A DNA stretch of 27,108 nt from a virus. The notes under the pieces were generated by a model. The model ran no database searches. It had not been told where the DNA came from and saw only the letters and a program-made list of their open reading frames with translations. Each line of letters opens with the position of its first letter. Position 1 is the stretch's first letter. Shown piece after piece: positions 20,481-27,108 of the stretch. The translations under genes and the position numbers were made by a program. The stretch spans positions 1 to 27,108 of IMG/VR virus record IMGVR_UViG_3300016457_001426; one strand, written 5' to 3'.

Positions 20481-21044
20481 ATGGACCAAAAAGATGAGCC
20501 TATGGAGTCGGACTTTTTCGACTTCGCAACGGCGTTCGGAGACTTGAATGCTAAGATTGAAGAGTTGAGTGAGGCGATTCAGCAATTAGTCGATGAAGCA
20601 AAGAAAAAGAAAAAAGAATATCCTTATCCTTACCCTTATCCATACCCAAAGAAAAAGAAAATGAGCGATGACGAAGAAGGGGATGGAGAAGGAGAAGAGG
20701 ATGAGGAAAAGAAAGAAATGGCTAAAAAAATTGAAAAATTAGAAGCGGAAGAGAAAAGCAGGCTTTTAGAGGAATTCGCAGAACTTCAAGGAAATGAAAA
20801 ATTAAAAGAAGAAGTTGCGGATTTCTCTATTGATCAATTGAAGAAATTGATCTCATTATCAAAAGCAAAGGAAGTTAACTTCGGCAAAACCGTAAAAAGT
20901 CCAGAAACTACAAAGGATTATTCAAAAGAAATTGCTGCCTTGGAAACAAAAATCAAAGATTTCCAAGTAGCAGGTCTAGAGATGTCTGCTAAGGAAGCTC
21001 AGGAGGAACTTGAAAAATTAAAGAAACTTCAATATGGTAAATGA
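20481..21044 (+). CDS. Probable scaffold protein
   Basis: 187 residues with extreme composition: acidic N-terminus, a Lys run followed by four Tyr-Pro pairs (YPYPYPYP), an acidic block (DDEEGDGEGEEDEE), then coiled-coil helices rich in Glu and Lys (KKIEKLEAEEKSRLLEEFAE, EIAALETKIKDFQVAG). Position directly before the decoration and major capsid genes, high charge and coiled coil are what phage scaffolds have. It overlaps the next gene by 11 bp. The YP repeat and the flanking poly-Lys stretches are odd and may mark a membrane or nucleic-acid contact. Confidence 0.7.
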   Translation: MDQKDEPMESDFFDFATAFGDLNAKIEELSEAIQQLVDEAKKKKKEYPYPYPYPYPKKKKMSDDEEGDGEGEEDEEKKEMAKKIEKLEAEEKSRLLEEFAELQGNEKLKEEVADFSIDQLKKLISLSKAKEVNFGKTVKSPETTKDYSKEIAALETKIKDFQVAGLEMSAKEAQEELEKLKKLQYGK

Positions 21045-21453
21045 TTCTGTTGGAAGGGGGGATTTCTTGAAATTTGAAACATCTTCAACCACAATAGAAA
21101 TCCCCACTGGGAGAATTGTCGGTTTGGATTCTAATGGAAATGTTACTTTAGCAGATGCAACAGTCAATCCAATTGGCGTTTCTGCAACAAAGGTTGATTC
21201 AAGAACTTCAGCCTCCAAAGAAGACATTGTTGTGCAGGTTTCTGGCTTGGCTCATGTAACCTGCGCAGCAAATGAGGCATTCTCTTATAACGACTTTGTT
21301 GCAGGCGGAACTGAAGGAAAAGCCACAACTTTCGCTTCTATCGCAGGAACAACTTTCAGTTCAGAAAAAATGAAAAAAATAATCGGTAGAGTAGTTACTC
21401 CTGATGCAACAACTGAAGGGACGACCGTTATTATAAGGATTGGAATATGTTAA
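21034..21453 (+). CDS. Capsid decoration protein (DUF2190-like)
   Basis: 139 residues, small beta protein. It has the DUF2190/SHP-like plan: GDFLKFETSSTTIEIPTGR, IVGLDSNGNVTLADATVNPI, GVSATKVD..., IVVQVSGLAHVTCAA, with repeating G-x-V turns. Such proteins trimerise on the capsid surface and stabilise the head. It lies immediately upstream of the major capsid gene and overlaps it by 7 bp, the standard arrangement. Confidence 0.7.
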   Translation: MVNDSVGRGDFLKFETSSTTIEIPTGRIVGLDSNGNVTLADATVNPIGVSATKVDSRTSASKEDIVVQVSGLAHVTCAANEAFSYNDFVAGGTEGKATTFASIAGTTFSSEKMKKIIGRVVTPDATTEGTTVIIRIGIC

Positions 21454-22310
21454 AATATGTAAATTTTTCTTCGGTAGTAACTACAACAACTCTGCCTAGC
21501 AGAGTCAGCGAAGTAATAGTTGCAGCAGCGATCGAACAATTGAAGGAGATTAAAAATCTCCGACAGTATGGTTTAGTAGATAATGTCAACAATCCAGGAG
21601 CGAAAACTTACATTTTCAACACTTATGACGATCTCACTGCTGCTTATGACAGAGCCGAGCTCGAAGCCTTCAAATACGATGCCGCCAATGCAACCGAGAC
21701 AACTAAATCCTTTGTAGAAATCGCAAAGGGTTTCCAGTTGTCTTGGGAGGCAGATCATCTTCAAAAATTGGCTATAAGAGCAGCTCAAACAAAAGCGGCA
21801 GTTAGAGAAGTCCAAGACAGAGAAGATTACAAAATCGCTCAAGCACTAATAGAAAGCGGAGCTCTAACTTCTTCTGTTTCAGCAACTGCAGCATTATCTG
21901 AAACATCCGCAGACCCTGTGAAAGATATTGCTCAGGCAAAGAGGAAAGTCAGGAATTTAGGTTATACTCCTGACATGCTCTTAATAGAAGAGCAGAATTT
22001 GGAAGAATTGCTTTCAATAATCGCAAGCAATACTTGGTACGAAACAACTGCAAAAGCAATAATGGCAGGAACCCTTGACAAATTCATGGGTTTAAAAATA
22101 GTTTCACTTCCAAGTTCAAAATTAACACACGGGACAGCAGTAGTTATGAAATCTGGAGTTGGAGGCGTCTTCCAATTAGGAGTCGCTCAGGATGTCCAGA
22201 TCAAGATATTTGACGATAACGACACTCACTCAACAAAAGTTCAAGTCTACGAACGGATTTGTCCAGCAGTTGTAAGACCCGATGCCGGTGCGAAGATAAC
22301 TGGATGGTAA
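21447..22310 (+). CDS. Major capsid protein, HK97 fold
   Basis: 287 residues. Typical features are a flexible N-arm region; an extended E-loop-type stretch (YDAANATETTKSFVEIAKGF, then SWEADHLQKLA); a long spine helix (RAAQTKAAVREVQDREDYKI); a P-domain part (DMLLIEEQNLEELLSIIAS); and the A-domain ending (GLKIVSLPSS, VQVYERICPAVVRPDAGAKI). The length is near that of small HK97-type capsids without a fused delta domain, which agrees with a separate scaffold gene upstream. Confident by sequence pattern and position. Confidence 0.92.
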   Translation: MLKYVNFSSVVTTTTLPSRVSEVIVAAAIEQLKEIKNLRQYGLVDNVNNPGAKTYIFNTYDDLTAAYDRAELEAFKYDAANATETTKSFVEIAKGFQLSWEADHLQKLAIRAAQTKAAVREVQDREDYKIAQALIESGALTSSVSATAALSETSADPVKDIAQAKRKVRNLGYTPDMLLIEEQNLEELLSIIASNTWYETTAKAIMAGTLDKFMGLKIVSLPSSKLTHGTAVVMKSGVGGVFQLGVAQDVQIKIFDDNDTHSTKVQVYERICPAVVRPDAGAKITGW

Positions 22311-22372
22311 TTCCATCCTCAAGAATTTTGTTTTATTTTTGATTTCTTCCTTTCCCTTTTCTACTCTTATTT

Positions 22373-22486
22373 ATGGGAAAGAATCGGCCAGGCGTTAGAG
22401 ATGGCTCAGGACCTTATAAAGGAAGTTATCAATACTCAATCGGCCATAGAGGAAGAAAAGCAGGACATAGAAGAGGTTCTTGTTAA
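22373..22486 (+). CDS. 37-residue basic Gly-rich protein
   Basis: MGKNRPGVRDGSGPYKGSYQ then YSIGHRGRKAGHRRGSC. Strongly basic, no hydrophobic core. N-R-P-G-V-R-D-G-[ST]-G-P is a motif I associate with tiny proteins near capsid genes of uncultivated archaeal and CPR phages, though I cannot verify this. The ATG has the TTATTT context and T-tracts lie on both sides. Possibly a DNA-binding or virion-packaged peptide. Confidence 0.6.
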   Translation: MGKNRPGVRDGSGPYKGSYQYSIGHRGRKAGHRRGSC

Positions 22487-22525
22487 GGTTTTTTTATTTT
22501 CTTTTAGTATATTTAAAGATTAATT

Positions 22526-23008
22526 ATGGGAAATCCAGGTGTTTATGGGCAAAGAAAGTTTGAAAGATTGGATTACGATGAAGCAATATCCAGATCAGAG
22601 ATAGCAACAACAGCAGTATCTCCAGATCAGGTCTCTTCAGAATTGAAAACAGGCCAAATAGTAGTTCAGCTGGGAGCAGGTAACAAAACAATATATCTCA
22701 ACAAGCCAAGCCACCAGATAACAATTAATAAACTAGAGGTCTTTGGTTCTATTGGTGCAGCAACTACAACTACAACTGGTTATTTAACCGTAACCCTTAA
22801 AAGCGCATCCTCAGGAGGAGCAACCACAGCAACAGTTTCTGGAGCAGTCGCAACTCTAACAGCAACAACTGCAAACTTAGTCAAATCCGTTTCAACAACA
22901 GGTTTAGCAGCAACAATTGCAGCAACTCAAGGTCTTTACTTAGTCGCAGGAGCAACAACTTTAGTAGATGATAACGCATCAGCAATAATCCAATATACAA
23001 TAGATTAA
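22526..23008 (+). CDS. Beta-rich virion protein (Thr/Ala-rich)
   Basis: 160 residues. The N-terminus is MGNPGVYGQRKFERLD, followed by a beta barrel-like part (GQIVVQLGAGNKTIYLNK, ITINKLEVFGSIGA) and a low-complexity Thr/Ala/Ser half (TTTTTGYLTVTLKSASSG). The start has the TTAATTATG context, with a TATA-like TATATTTAAA at 22508-22517. It follows the capsid gene, so a head-surface or neck protein is likely; no specific family. Confidence 0.55.
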   Translation: MGNPGVYGQRKFERLDYDEAISRSEIATTAVSPDQVSSELKTGQIVVQLGAGNKTIYLNKPSHQITINKLEVFGSIGAATTTTTGYLTVTLKSASSGGATTATVSGAVATLTATTANLVKSVSTTGLAATIAATQGLYLVAGATTLVDDNASAIIQYTID

Positions 23009-23081
23009 TCTTCCAATCTTTTCCAATTAACTTAAGAGTCTTTTCTGCAGTTTTTATTATAAATACTTTTTATGTATTATT

Positions 23082-23207
23082 ATGGAGCAATTCAAATGCC
23101 GTGTGATTTCCAATTACCGAATTACAATTCCGAGAGAGATTGTTCTATTAATGGATATAAAGACAGGAGATTTCTTGAAAGTCACTATTGAGAAATTGGA
23201 TCTATGA
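23082..23207 (+). CDS. AbrB/SpoVT-like DNA-binding protein
   Basis: 41 residues (MEQFKCRVISNYRITIPREI then LLMDIKTGDFLKVTIEKLD). The pattern V-x-[SN]-x-x-[RQ]-I-T-I-P-x-x-[IV] followed by G-D-x-[LV]-x-V is the swapped-hairpin AbrB fold, common as antitoxin or repressor in archaea. A TATA-like TTATAAATA lies at 23058-23066, close to the ATG. It overlaps the glycosyltransferase gene by ATGA, so it may control the cargo set that follows. Confidence 0.8.
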   Translation: MEQFKCRVISNYRITIPREIVLLMDIKTGDFLKVTIEKLDL

Positions 23208-24166
23208 AACCAAAAATCTTGTTTCTGGCCTATAAACTTTTTGATCAGATTTTAGAGAATCAACCAATAATGACTGGATGCTATCAATGGATTAGAATTT
23301 TTAATTCAGATTATAAGAATTGGAAAGATATAGAACAGACCAAAAATGAATTGGAAAAATACGACATTATTCACATCAATGCAGATCCAATGGATTTGAG
23401 ATTGTTATCAGAAGTTAGATCAATTTTAGGCCATTCTACTTCAACAAAAATAGTCATAAATCAAGACCACGCTCCAGAATTATGGGATTCAACATTTCCT
23501 TTCATTTCTGAGTTCCAAAGAGGAATTGCAGAGGCAGATTTCGTTTTCGCAACTTCCCCTTATGCTCAAGCATTAATGCAACTATTATCGCCAAAGAAAA
23601 AAATTCATCTCATACCTCATCCTTGCGAAACCCATGTTTTAAAGAAATTCGCATCTTTTATCAAAAATGAACACATCTTATTTTTCTGGCATAGATATGA
23701 TCATCAAATGGTCACCCCATATTTGATCACAAAAGACCTTCCAATTCCTGTTTCTGTAGTCGGCTATATGGAAGATTCAGATCCAAATCCCAAAATATTT
23801 CAGAAGGTTTTGAAATGGAATGTTTTTCCTTATATGAAATATCCAGATTTTATCAAAGTGATCAAAGAGGCGAGAATTGGTTATGATCCATTTCTCTCTT
23901 TCTCTTATGGAAGAATTCCCTGCGATTGCGCTTGCTTAGGCCTTCCAATTGTTTGTTCAGAGTTCAATTACTCTTCCCAAATTTGTTTCCCGAAAACTTG
24001 CGTTAATCCATATGATGCTGTCAAAAGCAGAAGACTTCTTAAAAAACTTCTTTATTCTCCCCAATTCTATGAAGAAGTTCAAGAAGAAGCTTATGAAAAT
24101 GTTGAGTTTTTCAATCACAAGAATTCAAAAGAAAGGTTTATGAAAATGATTGAAAATGCCAAATAA
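23204..24166 (+). CDS. Glycosyltransferase, GT-B type
   Basis: 320 residues. Rossmann-like start (KPKILFLAYKLFDQI), strand motifs YDIIHINADP and TKIVINQDHAPELWD, an acceptor-side segment VFATSPYAQALM, and the C-terminal domain with G-Y-M-E-D-S-D, YMKYPDFIKVIKEARIGYDP and C-A-C-L-G-L-P-I-V-C-S-E (a degenerate form of the nucleotide-sugar E-x7-E region). Fits a GT4-like retaining enzyme. It probably glycosylates virion or host surface proteins, in keeping with the sequon-rich fibre proteins downstream. Its 3' end overlaps the nuclease gene. Confidence 0.75.
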   Translation: MKPKILFLAYKLFDQILENQPIMTGCYQWIRIFNSDYKNWKDIEQTKNELEKYDIIHINADPMDLRLLSEVRSILGHSTSTKIVINQDHAPELWDSTFPFISEFQRGIAEADFVFATSPYAQALMQLLSPKKKIHLIPHPCETHVLKKFASFIKNEHILFFWHRYDHQMVTPYLITKDLPIPVSVVGYMEDSDPNPKIFQKVLKWNVFPYMKYPDFIKVIKEARIGYDPFLSFSYGRIPCDCACLGLPIVCSEFNYSSQICFPKTCVNPYDAVKSRRLLKKLLYSPQFYEEVQEEAYENVEFFNHKNSKERFMKMIENAK

Positions 24167-24440
24167 AAGCTATCAGAAGGGTTATAGATTCCAGCAGAGA
24201 GTCAAAAGACACTTGGAGAAATTTGGTTATTTCGTTATGATATCTCCGAGAAGTAAATTTCCAGATGGCGTGGCCATTAAAGCGAACAGAGCATTCTTGT
24301 TTGAATGCAAATGGAACAAATATCTCAGCAAAGAGGAAAAATTGAAAGCTAAAGAATTGGTCAAGAAATTCAAGGTTGATTTTATTGTCTTCTGGAACAA
24401 TAAAAGAAAAATAGATTCTTATAAATTATGTCCGAAATGA
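24156..24440 (+). CDS. Hjc-like PD-(D/E)XK nuclease
   Basis: 94 residues from the ATG at 24156 (a TTG at 24150 is less likely). KGYRFQQRVKRHLEKFGYFV, then SPRSKFPDGVAI and FLFECKWNKY give the PD-(D/E)XK order (D in FPDGV, E-x-K in FECKW), with the archaeal Holliday-junction resolvase start R-x-x-R-F-E/Q. Hjc resolves branched DNA, and a viral copy could debranch DNA before packaging. Short, as Hjc is. Confidence 0.75.
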   Translation: MPNKSYQKGYRFQQRVKRHLEKFGYFVMISPRSKFPDGVAIKANRAFLFECKWNKYLSKEEKLKAKELVKKFKVDFIVFWNNKRKIDSYKLCPK

Positions 24441-24574
24441 GAATCACAATCGCAACTTGCGAATTTTGCGGGAAAACAAAAGAAGCAGTCATCTTCTCAA
24501 AAGGTGATAGAGGAGTAACTATTTGCCAATCCTGCATTTCAAAGGCCTTCCGAAGTTTTAATAAAAAACATTAA
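24428..24574 (+). CDS. Small C4 zinc-finger protein (ClpX-type)
   Basis: 48 residues, overlapping the nuclease 3' end. CEFCGKTKEAVIFSKGDRGV then TICQSCISKAF gives C-x2-C ... C-x2-C with the spacing of the ClpX zinc-binding domain. Alone it could be an adaptor or DNA-contact peptide. Probably part of the same cargo set. Confidence 0.7.
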   Translation: MSEMRITIATCEFCGKTKEAVIFSKGDRGVTICQSCISKAFRSFNKKH

Positions 24575-24582
24575 TCTTTATT

Positions 24583-24897
24583 ATGATACCATTATCAGAC
24601 AGGGCTTTCATAGCAGGTTATTCGGAAATAGGAGATGGCTCTAAAACGGTTTCAACAGCAGGAACAAGAGTTGCTTTAGGCTCTGGAAGTTGTTGTCATG
24701 TTTTTATAACCGCAAAGAGCGACAATTCAGGAACCATCGTCGTGGGAGGAAACACGGTTGTTGCAGCCTTAGCAAATAGAAGAGGAATTCCTTTAGATCC
24801 AGGAGATACTATTGATTTTCCAATAGATGATCTCTCTAAAGTTTATATTGATGCAACTTCAAATGGAGATGGCGTTACTTATCTTTATTTAAAATGA
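24583..24897 (+). CDS. Small beta-barrel virion protein
   Basis: 104 residues: SDRAFIAGYSEIGDG ... TVSTAGTRVALGSGSCCHVF, ITAKSDNSGTIVVGGNTVVA, RRGIPLDPGDTIDFPIDDL, KVYIDATSNGDGVTYLYL. This order (value, 'G', 'L-x-P-G-D', 'D-L-S-K-V-Y-I-D-A') is found in small phage head and tail beta-barrel proteins. Overlaps the next gene by ATGA. Confidence 0.6.
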   Translation: MIPLSDRAFIAGYSEIGDGSKTVSTAGTRVALGSGSCCHVFITAKSDNSGTIVVGGNTVVAALANRRGIPLDPGDTIDFPIDDLSKVYIDATSNGDGVTYLYLK

Positions 24898-25169
24898 CAG
24901 GCGTAAAGAGAAAAGGGAAGGTCCCAAGGACTGAAACCTTCACGGGGAGCGATTGCTCTGGCTTAGATGGAGAAACAAACAGAGTCTTAACTCTAAATAA
25001 CAATTTGAAAACTTCAGAAGAGATTATACTAGTTCAAGGCGCTTTCTTATATCCCTCTCAGGATTACAATATCAGTCACAAATCTTCAAATTCTGAGATC
25101 ACTTTCTTAGGTCCTATTTGGAATAGTCAGAAAATTTTAGTTAAATATTTTGTTCCTTCACCAGTATAA
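24894..25169 (+). CDS. Small virion/fibre-associated protein
   Basis: 91 residues. Opens with TGVKRKGKVPRTETF and has a strand pair EEIILVQGAFLYPSQDYNIS / SEITFLGPIWNSQKILVKYF. This resembles 'V-x-G-x-x-L-x-P-x-x-D-Y' modules repeated in phage fibres, here as a single copy. Joined to the next gene by TAA-TT-ATG. Confidence 0.55.
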   Translation: MTGVKRKGKVPRTETFTGSDCSGLDGETNRVLTLNNNLKTSEEIILVQGAFLYPSQDYNISHKSSNSEITFLGPIWNSQKILVKYFVPSPV

Positions 25170-25171
25170 TT

Positions 25172-25816
25172 ATGAGGAAACTGCTTCTTGGTTTCGGGTT
25201 GATATTCTTGGCGTGTTTAGTTTTTGCTATTGATTTCACTCCTTATGGAAATATTGACATGCAGGATTACTGGAATTTCACTCATGTAAATTATTTCTGT
25301 GAATCTGATATCACTTGTTATAATCTTTCAACTTTAGCCGCAGGAGGAGCTGATACAAATTGTTCTGCAGAATACTCTTGTCCCAATATCATTTATAAAG
25401 GAAATACAAGTTGGGTCACTTCTAATGAGCAAGACTTAGCTCATGATGAATGTTCTGAAATCTCTGGTTGCGTTGTCGGGGCATACAATGATATCTCAAA
25501 TTTTACGGGAACTCTGACTAATGGTTATTGGTGCAGATATGACTCAACAGGCAATGAAATAGATTGTGACGTTGCTCCTTACACAGATTTTGGAAGCTCT
25601 ATCGACGATACAGAATTAACCGCAGAAGATTTTGGAGATTTTTCTTGCTCTGGAAGTGAAGATGGATGCACTCTTGATGCTAATACGGTTGGAAATGATG
25701 AACTAGTTTATGATACTGGACAAGATTTAACACCTACTAGCAGTCCAACCTTTGTAAATCTTACATCTATTAATTGCATTGTTTTCGATTCAGGAGGTAA
25801 AATTTGCAGTAGTTAA
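25172..25816 (+). CDS. Secreted Cys-rich fibre-like protein
   Basis: 214 residues with a classic signal peptide (MRKLLLGFGLIFLACLVFA). The mature part has about 12 Cys and several N-x-S/T sites, plus fibre-type phrases (YDTGQDLTPTSSPTFVNLTS, then NCIVFDSGGKIC). A signal peptide on a virion fibre is unusual. It could be exported to the host envelope or anchored there. Joined to the next gene by TAA-TT-ATG. Confidence 0.7.
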   Translation: MRKLLLGFGLIFLACLVFAIDFTPYGNIDMQDYWNFTHVNYFCESDITCYNLSTLAAGGADTNCSAEYSCPNIIYKGNTSWVTSNEQDLAHDECSEISGCVVGAYNDISNFTGTLTNGYWCRYDSTGNEIDCDVAPYTDFGSSIDDTELTAEDFGDFSCSGSEDGCTLDANTVGNDELVYDTGQDLTPTSSPTFVNLTSINCIVFDSGGKICSS

Positions 25817-25818
25817 TT

Positions 25819-27108
25819 ATGGCTGGATTGAAATGGCAGAAAGCAGCAATTATTTTAGCATTAGCAGCAGGAGCGGGAATTCTCGGCTATGTTCAATTGT
25901 TTGGAGTTCTCTTCCAATTATCAGGAATAAATGCAACTTATTCTGGCGATCAAGTTTGCGGTTTTAAATGCGAATCTTACATTAATGTGACAACTTCTTA
26001 TTGGAGAATCTGCTTCGCTCATTACAAAGGAACAAAATATGAAAATGAAACTCTGTTTAAGAAAGTTTCAAGGAGTAGAACACTTCATGTAAATTTAGAC
26101 AAGGTTGATAATTTAATTTCAACAGATCCAAAAGTTCCTGTCGGATGGTTTGTTCCTACCTATGGAGGAAAATGGAGACCTATCAAAGATAGAGATTGTT
26201 GGGAAAGAGGAAAAATAAATAGAATCAAATTGGTTGGTTACAAACCGCTTAATTTAACAGTCAAATGGAGTTTTGGCCTGCCAGGAAAAGAATTAGCAGA
26301 CCCCCTATGGATCGGCTTTGTTGATTTACTCGGCGAACCTCAGATTTTAGAAGAAAAGAATTTTAAAAAATTGTCATTTCCAAATCTGTTTGCTGATATT
26401 TCTTTGATAGATTTAGCAGAAAAAGAGAATCTCAACATTTTTGACTTGTTAAAATTAGAAAAGAAAAGATTCTTCGGAGATGCAGAGGTCAAACTAATGG
26501 AAAAAGTCAATATCACAAAACAAAGAATAAAAAGATATTTTAAATGTAATTGCACAAACAAAACAATCAATCAGACGATTTTTGATAACTCAACAGAAGA
26601 GAATAAGATTGAAGTCTGTCAAACCTGCAGAGAATATGAGAATTACACAGTTGAGGTAATGAGAGAGATTAATCCTGAAAATTTTGTTTTAAGGAGAGGC
26701 AAACCGATTTATGAAGTCTTTGAAGGTTGTAAGAAAATTGTGAAATTGCCTAATGGAAAATGGGGTTGTTCTGTTTGGACGGATGTTTATATCTTAGGAC
26801 TGAAAATTAAAGGATTAACCTGGTGGAATTCTTCCTGGAATTATAGGCAGGCAATAAACATCTCAAACACAGCAGGAAATTTAACCAATTATCAAGTTAA
26901 ATTAGATTTAAATAGTTCAAATGTAGGCTCAAATTTCAATTGGAGCAAGAACGGAAGTGATATAAGATTTACAAACTCAGCTGACGATGAACTAAATTTT
27001 TGGACAGAGGATTGGGATTCAACAGGGCAAGAAGCAACAATTTGGGTTAATGTAACTTCTCTACCGAACAACACGAACACAACGATTTACATGTATTACG
27101 GAAATCCT
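25819..27108 (+). CDS. Large membrane-anchored surface protein with DUF2341, 3' truncated
   Basis: 430 codons open to the window edge. An N-terminal signal/anchor (KAAIILALAAGAGILGYVQL) is followed by a long Cys-poor region with many sequons (NATYS, NVTTS, NETLF, NCTNKT, NQTIF, NSTEE) and a CNC...CQTC cysteine group near residues 250-275. From about residue 335 there is a DUF2341 domain (WWNSSWNYRQAINISN, SDIRFTNSADDELNF, TTIYMYYGNP), a concanavalin-like module common in archaeal and bacterial surface proteins. Likely receptor binding or host-surface attachment. Confidence 0.85.
   Translation, partial: MAGLKWQKAAIILALAAGAGILGYVQLFGVLFQLSGINATYSGDQVCGFKCESYINVTTSYWRICFAHYKGTKYENETLFKKVSRSRTLHVNLDKVDNLISTDPKVPVGWFVPTYGGKWRPIKDRDCWERGKINRIKLVGYKPLNLTVKWSFGLPGKELADPLWIGFVDLLGEPQILEEKNFKKLSFPNLFADISLIDLAEKENLNIFDLLKLEKKRFFGDAEVKLMEKVNITKQRIKRYFKCNCTNKTINQTIFDNSTEENKIEVCQTCREYENYTVEVMREINPENFVLRRGKPIYEVFEGCKKIVKLPNGKWGCSVWTDVYILGLKIKGLTWWNSSWNYRQAINISNTAGNLTNYQVKLDLNSSNVGSNFNWSKNGSDIRFTNSADDELNFWTEDWDSTGQEATIWVNVTSLPNNTNTTIYMYYGNP

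Noticed and set aside
1-27108. Window as a closed circle with one gene spanning the ends
   Set aside because: Joining base 27108 to base 1 puts the last gene into frame 1 of the left end, which hits a stop after 13 codons, while the left-end gene uses frame 3. The edges do not join directly.
1-27108. tRNA genes
   Set aside because: No cloverleaf with a T-loop GTTCRANNC and acceptor stem was found by eye on either strand. A tRNAscan run would confirm.

Overview
The window is a piece of an AT-rich archaeal tailed virus or provirus (HK97-type head, class Caudoviricetes in the broad sense). The head genes are clear: large terminase, portal, a maturation-protease polyprotein, a probable scaffold and an HK97-fold major capsid protein. 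The archaeal side rests on TATA-box promoters placed almost at the start codon, T-tract ends of transcripts, no bacterial -35/-10 pairs, ribosome-binding sites of the form GGTGAT (exact complement of the archaeal 16S 3' end ATCACC), and small RHH and AbrB-type regulators. The host cannot be named. Leaderless-like late genes and N-glycosylation sequon-rich surface proteins fit an uncultivated archaeon, possibly of the DPANN kind, but that is inference.

Layout. (1) 1-6563, plus strand: end of the late operon, with a partial surface or fibre protein, a head-tail adaptor candidate, a fibre carrying eight HxH motifs at exact 12-residue spacing, three small unknowns, small terminase, and a large terminase whose Walker A motif is interrupted by a 336-residue intein. 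(2) 6564-6775: convergent intergenic region with nested hairpins and repeats. (3) 6776-8212, minus strand: RHH protein, AAA-like ATPase with winged helix, and a small helical protein, probably replication or regulation. (4) 8238-9398: a control region made of an AT-rich dyad-rich part and a 650-bp GC-rich imperfect giant palindrome whose arms look like two divergent copies of one structured leader RNA. (5) 9399-13151, plus strand: an accessory or early module of very small genes. Most groups have the same layout: T-tract, structured GC-rich RNA, GGTGATG, small gene. It includes two copies of a pseudoknot with compensatory changes, two leaders that could hide their own ribosome-binding site, and a family of small paralogues. 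(6) 13156-13814: a small unknown and a membrane-anchored transglutaminase-like protein. (7) 13867-14035: a pyrimidine-rich tandem repeat array leading into a TATA promoter. (8) 14046-27108, plus strand: late operon with portal, a two-gene polyprotein (ASCH-like, nucleotidyltransferase, ATP-dependent ligase, PP-loop, two LigD-type phosphoesterase domains, protease), scaffold, decoration protein, capsid, a cargo set (AbrB, glycosyltransferase, nuclease, zinc finger) and beta-rich surface proteins, cut off at the right edge.

How it fits together. If the genome is circular or permuted, the late genes run from the portal at 14046 through the right edge and back to the terminase at 6563, with the control and early region (6.6-13.8 kb) as the interruption. 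Late genes lack ribosome-binding sites and are often joined by the same TAA-TT-ATG junction, whereas early genes use GGTGAT. The two halves therefore appear to be translated by different rules. The strongest candidates for something undescribed are the split ligase/phosphoesterase/protease polyprotein beside the portal, and the family of structured leader RNAs in the early module.
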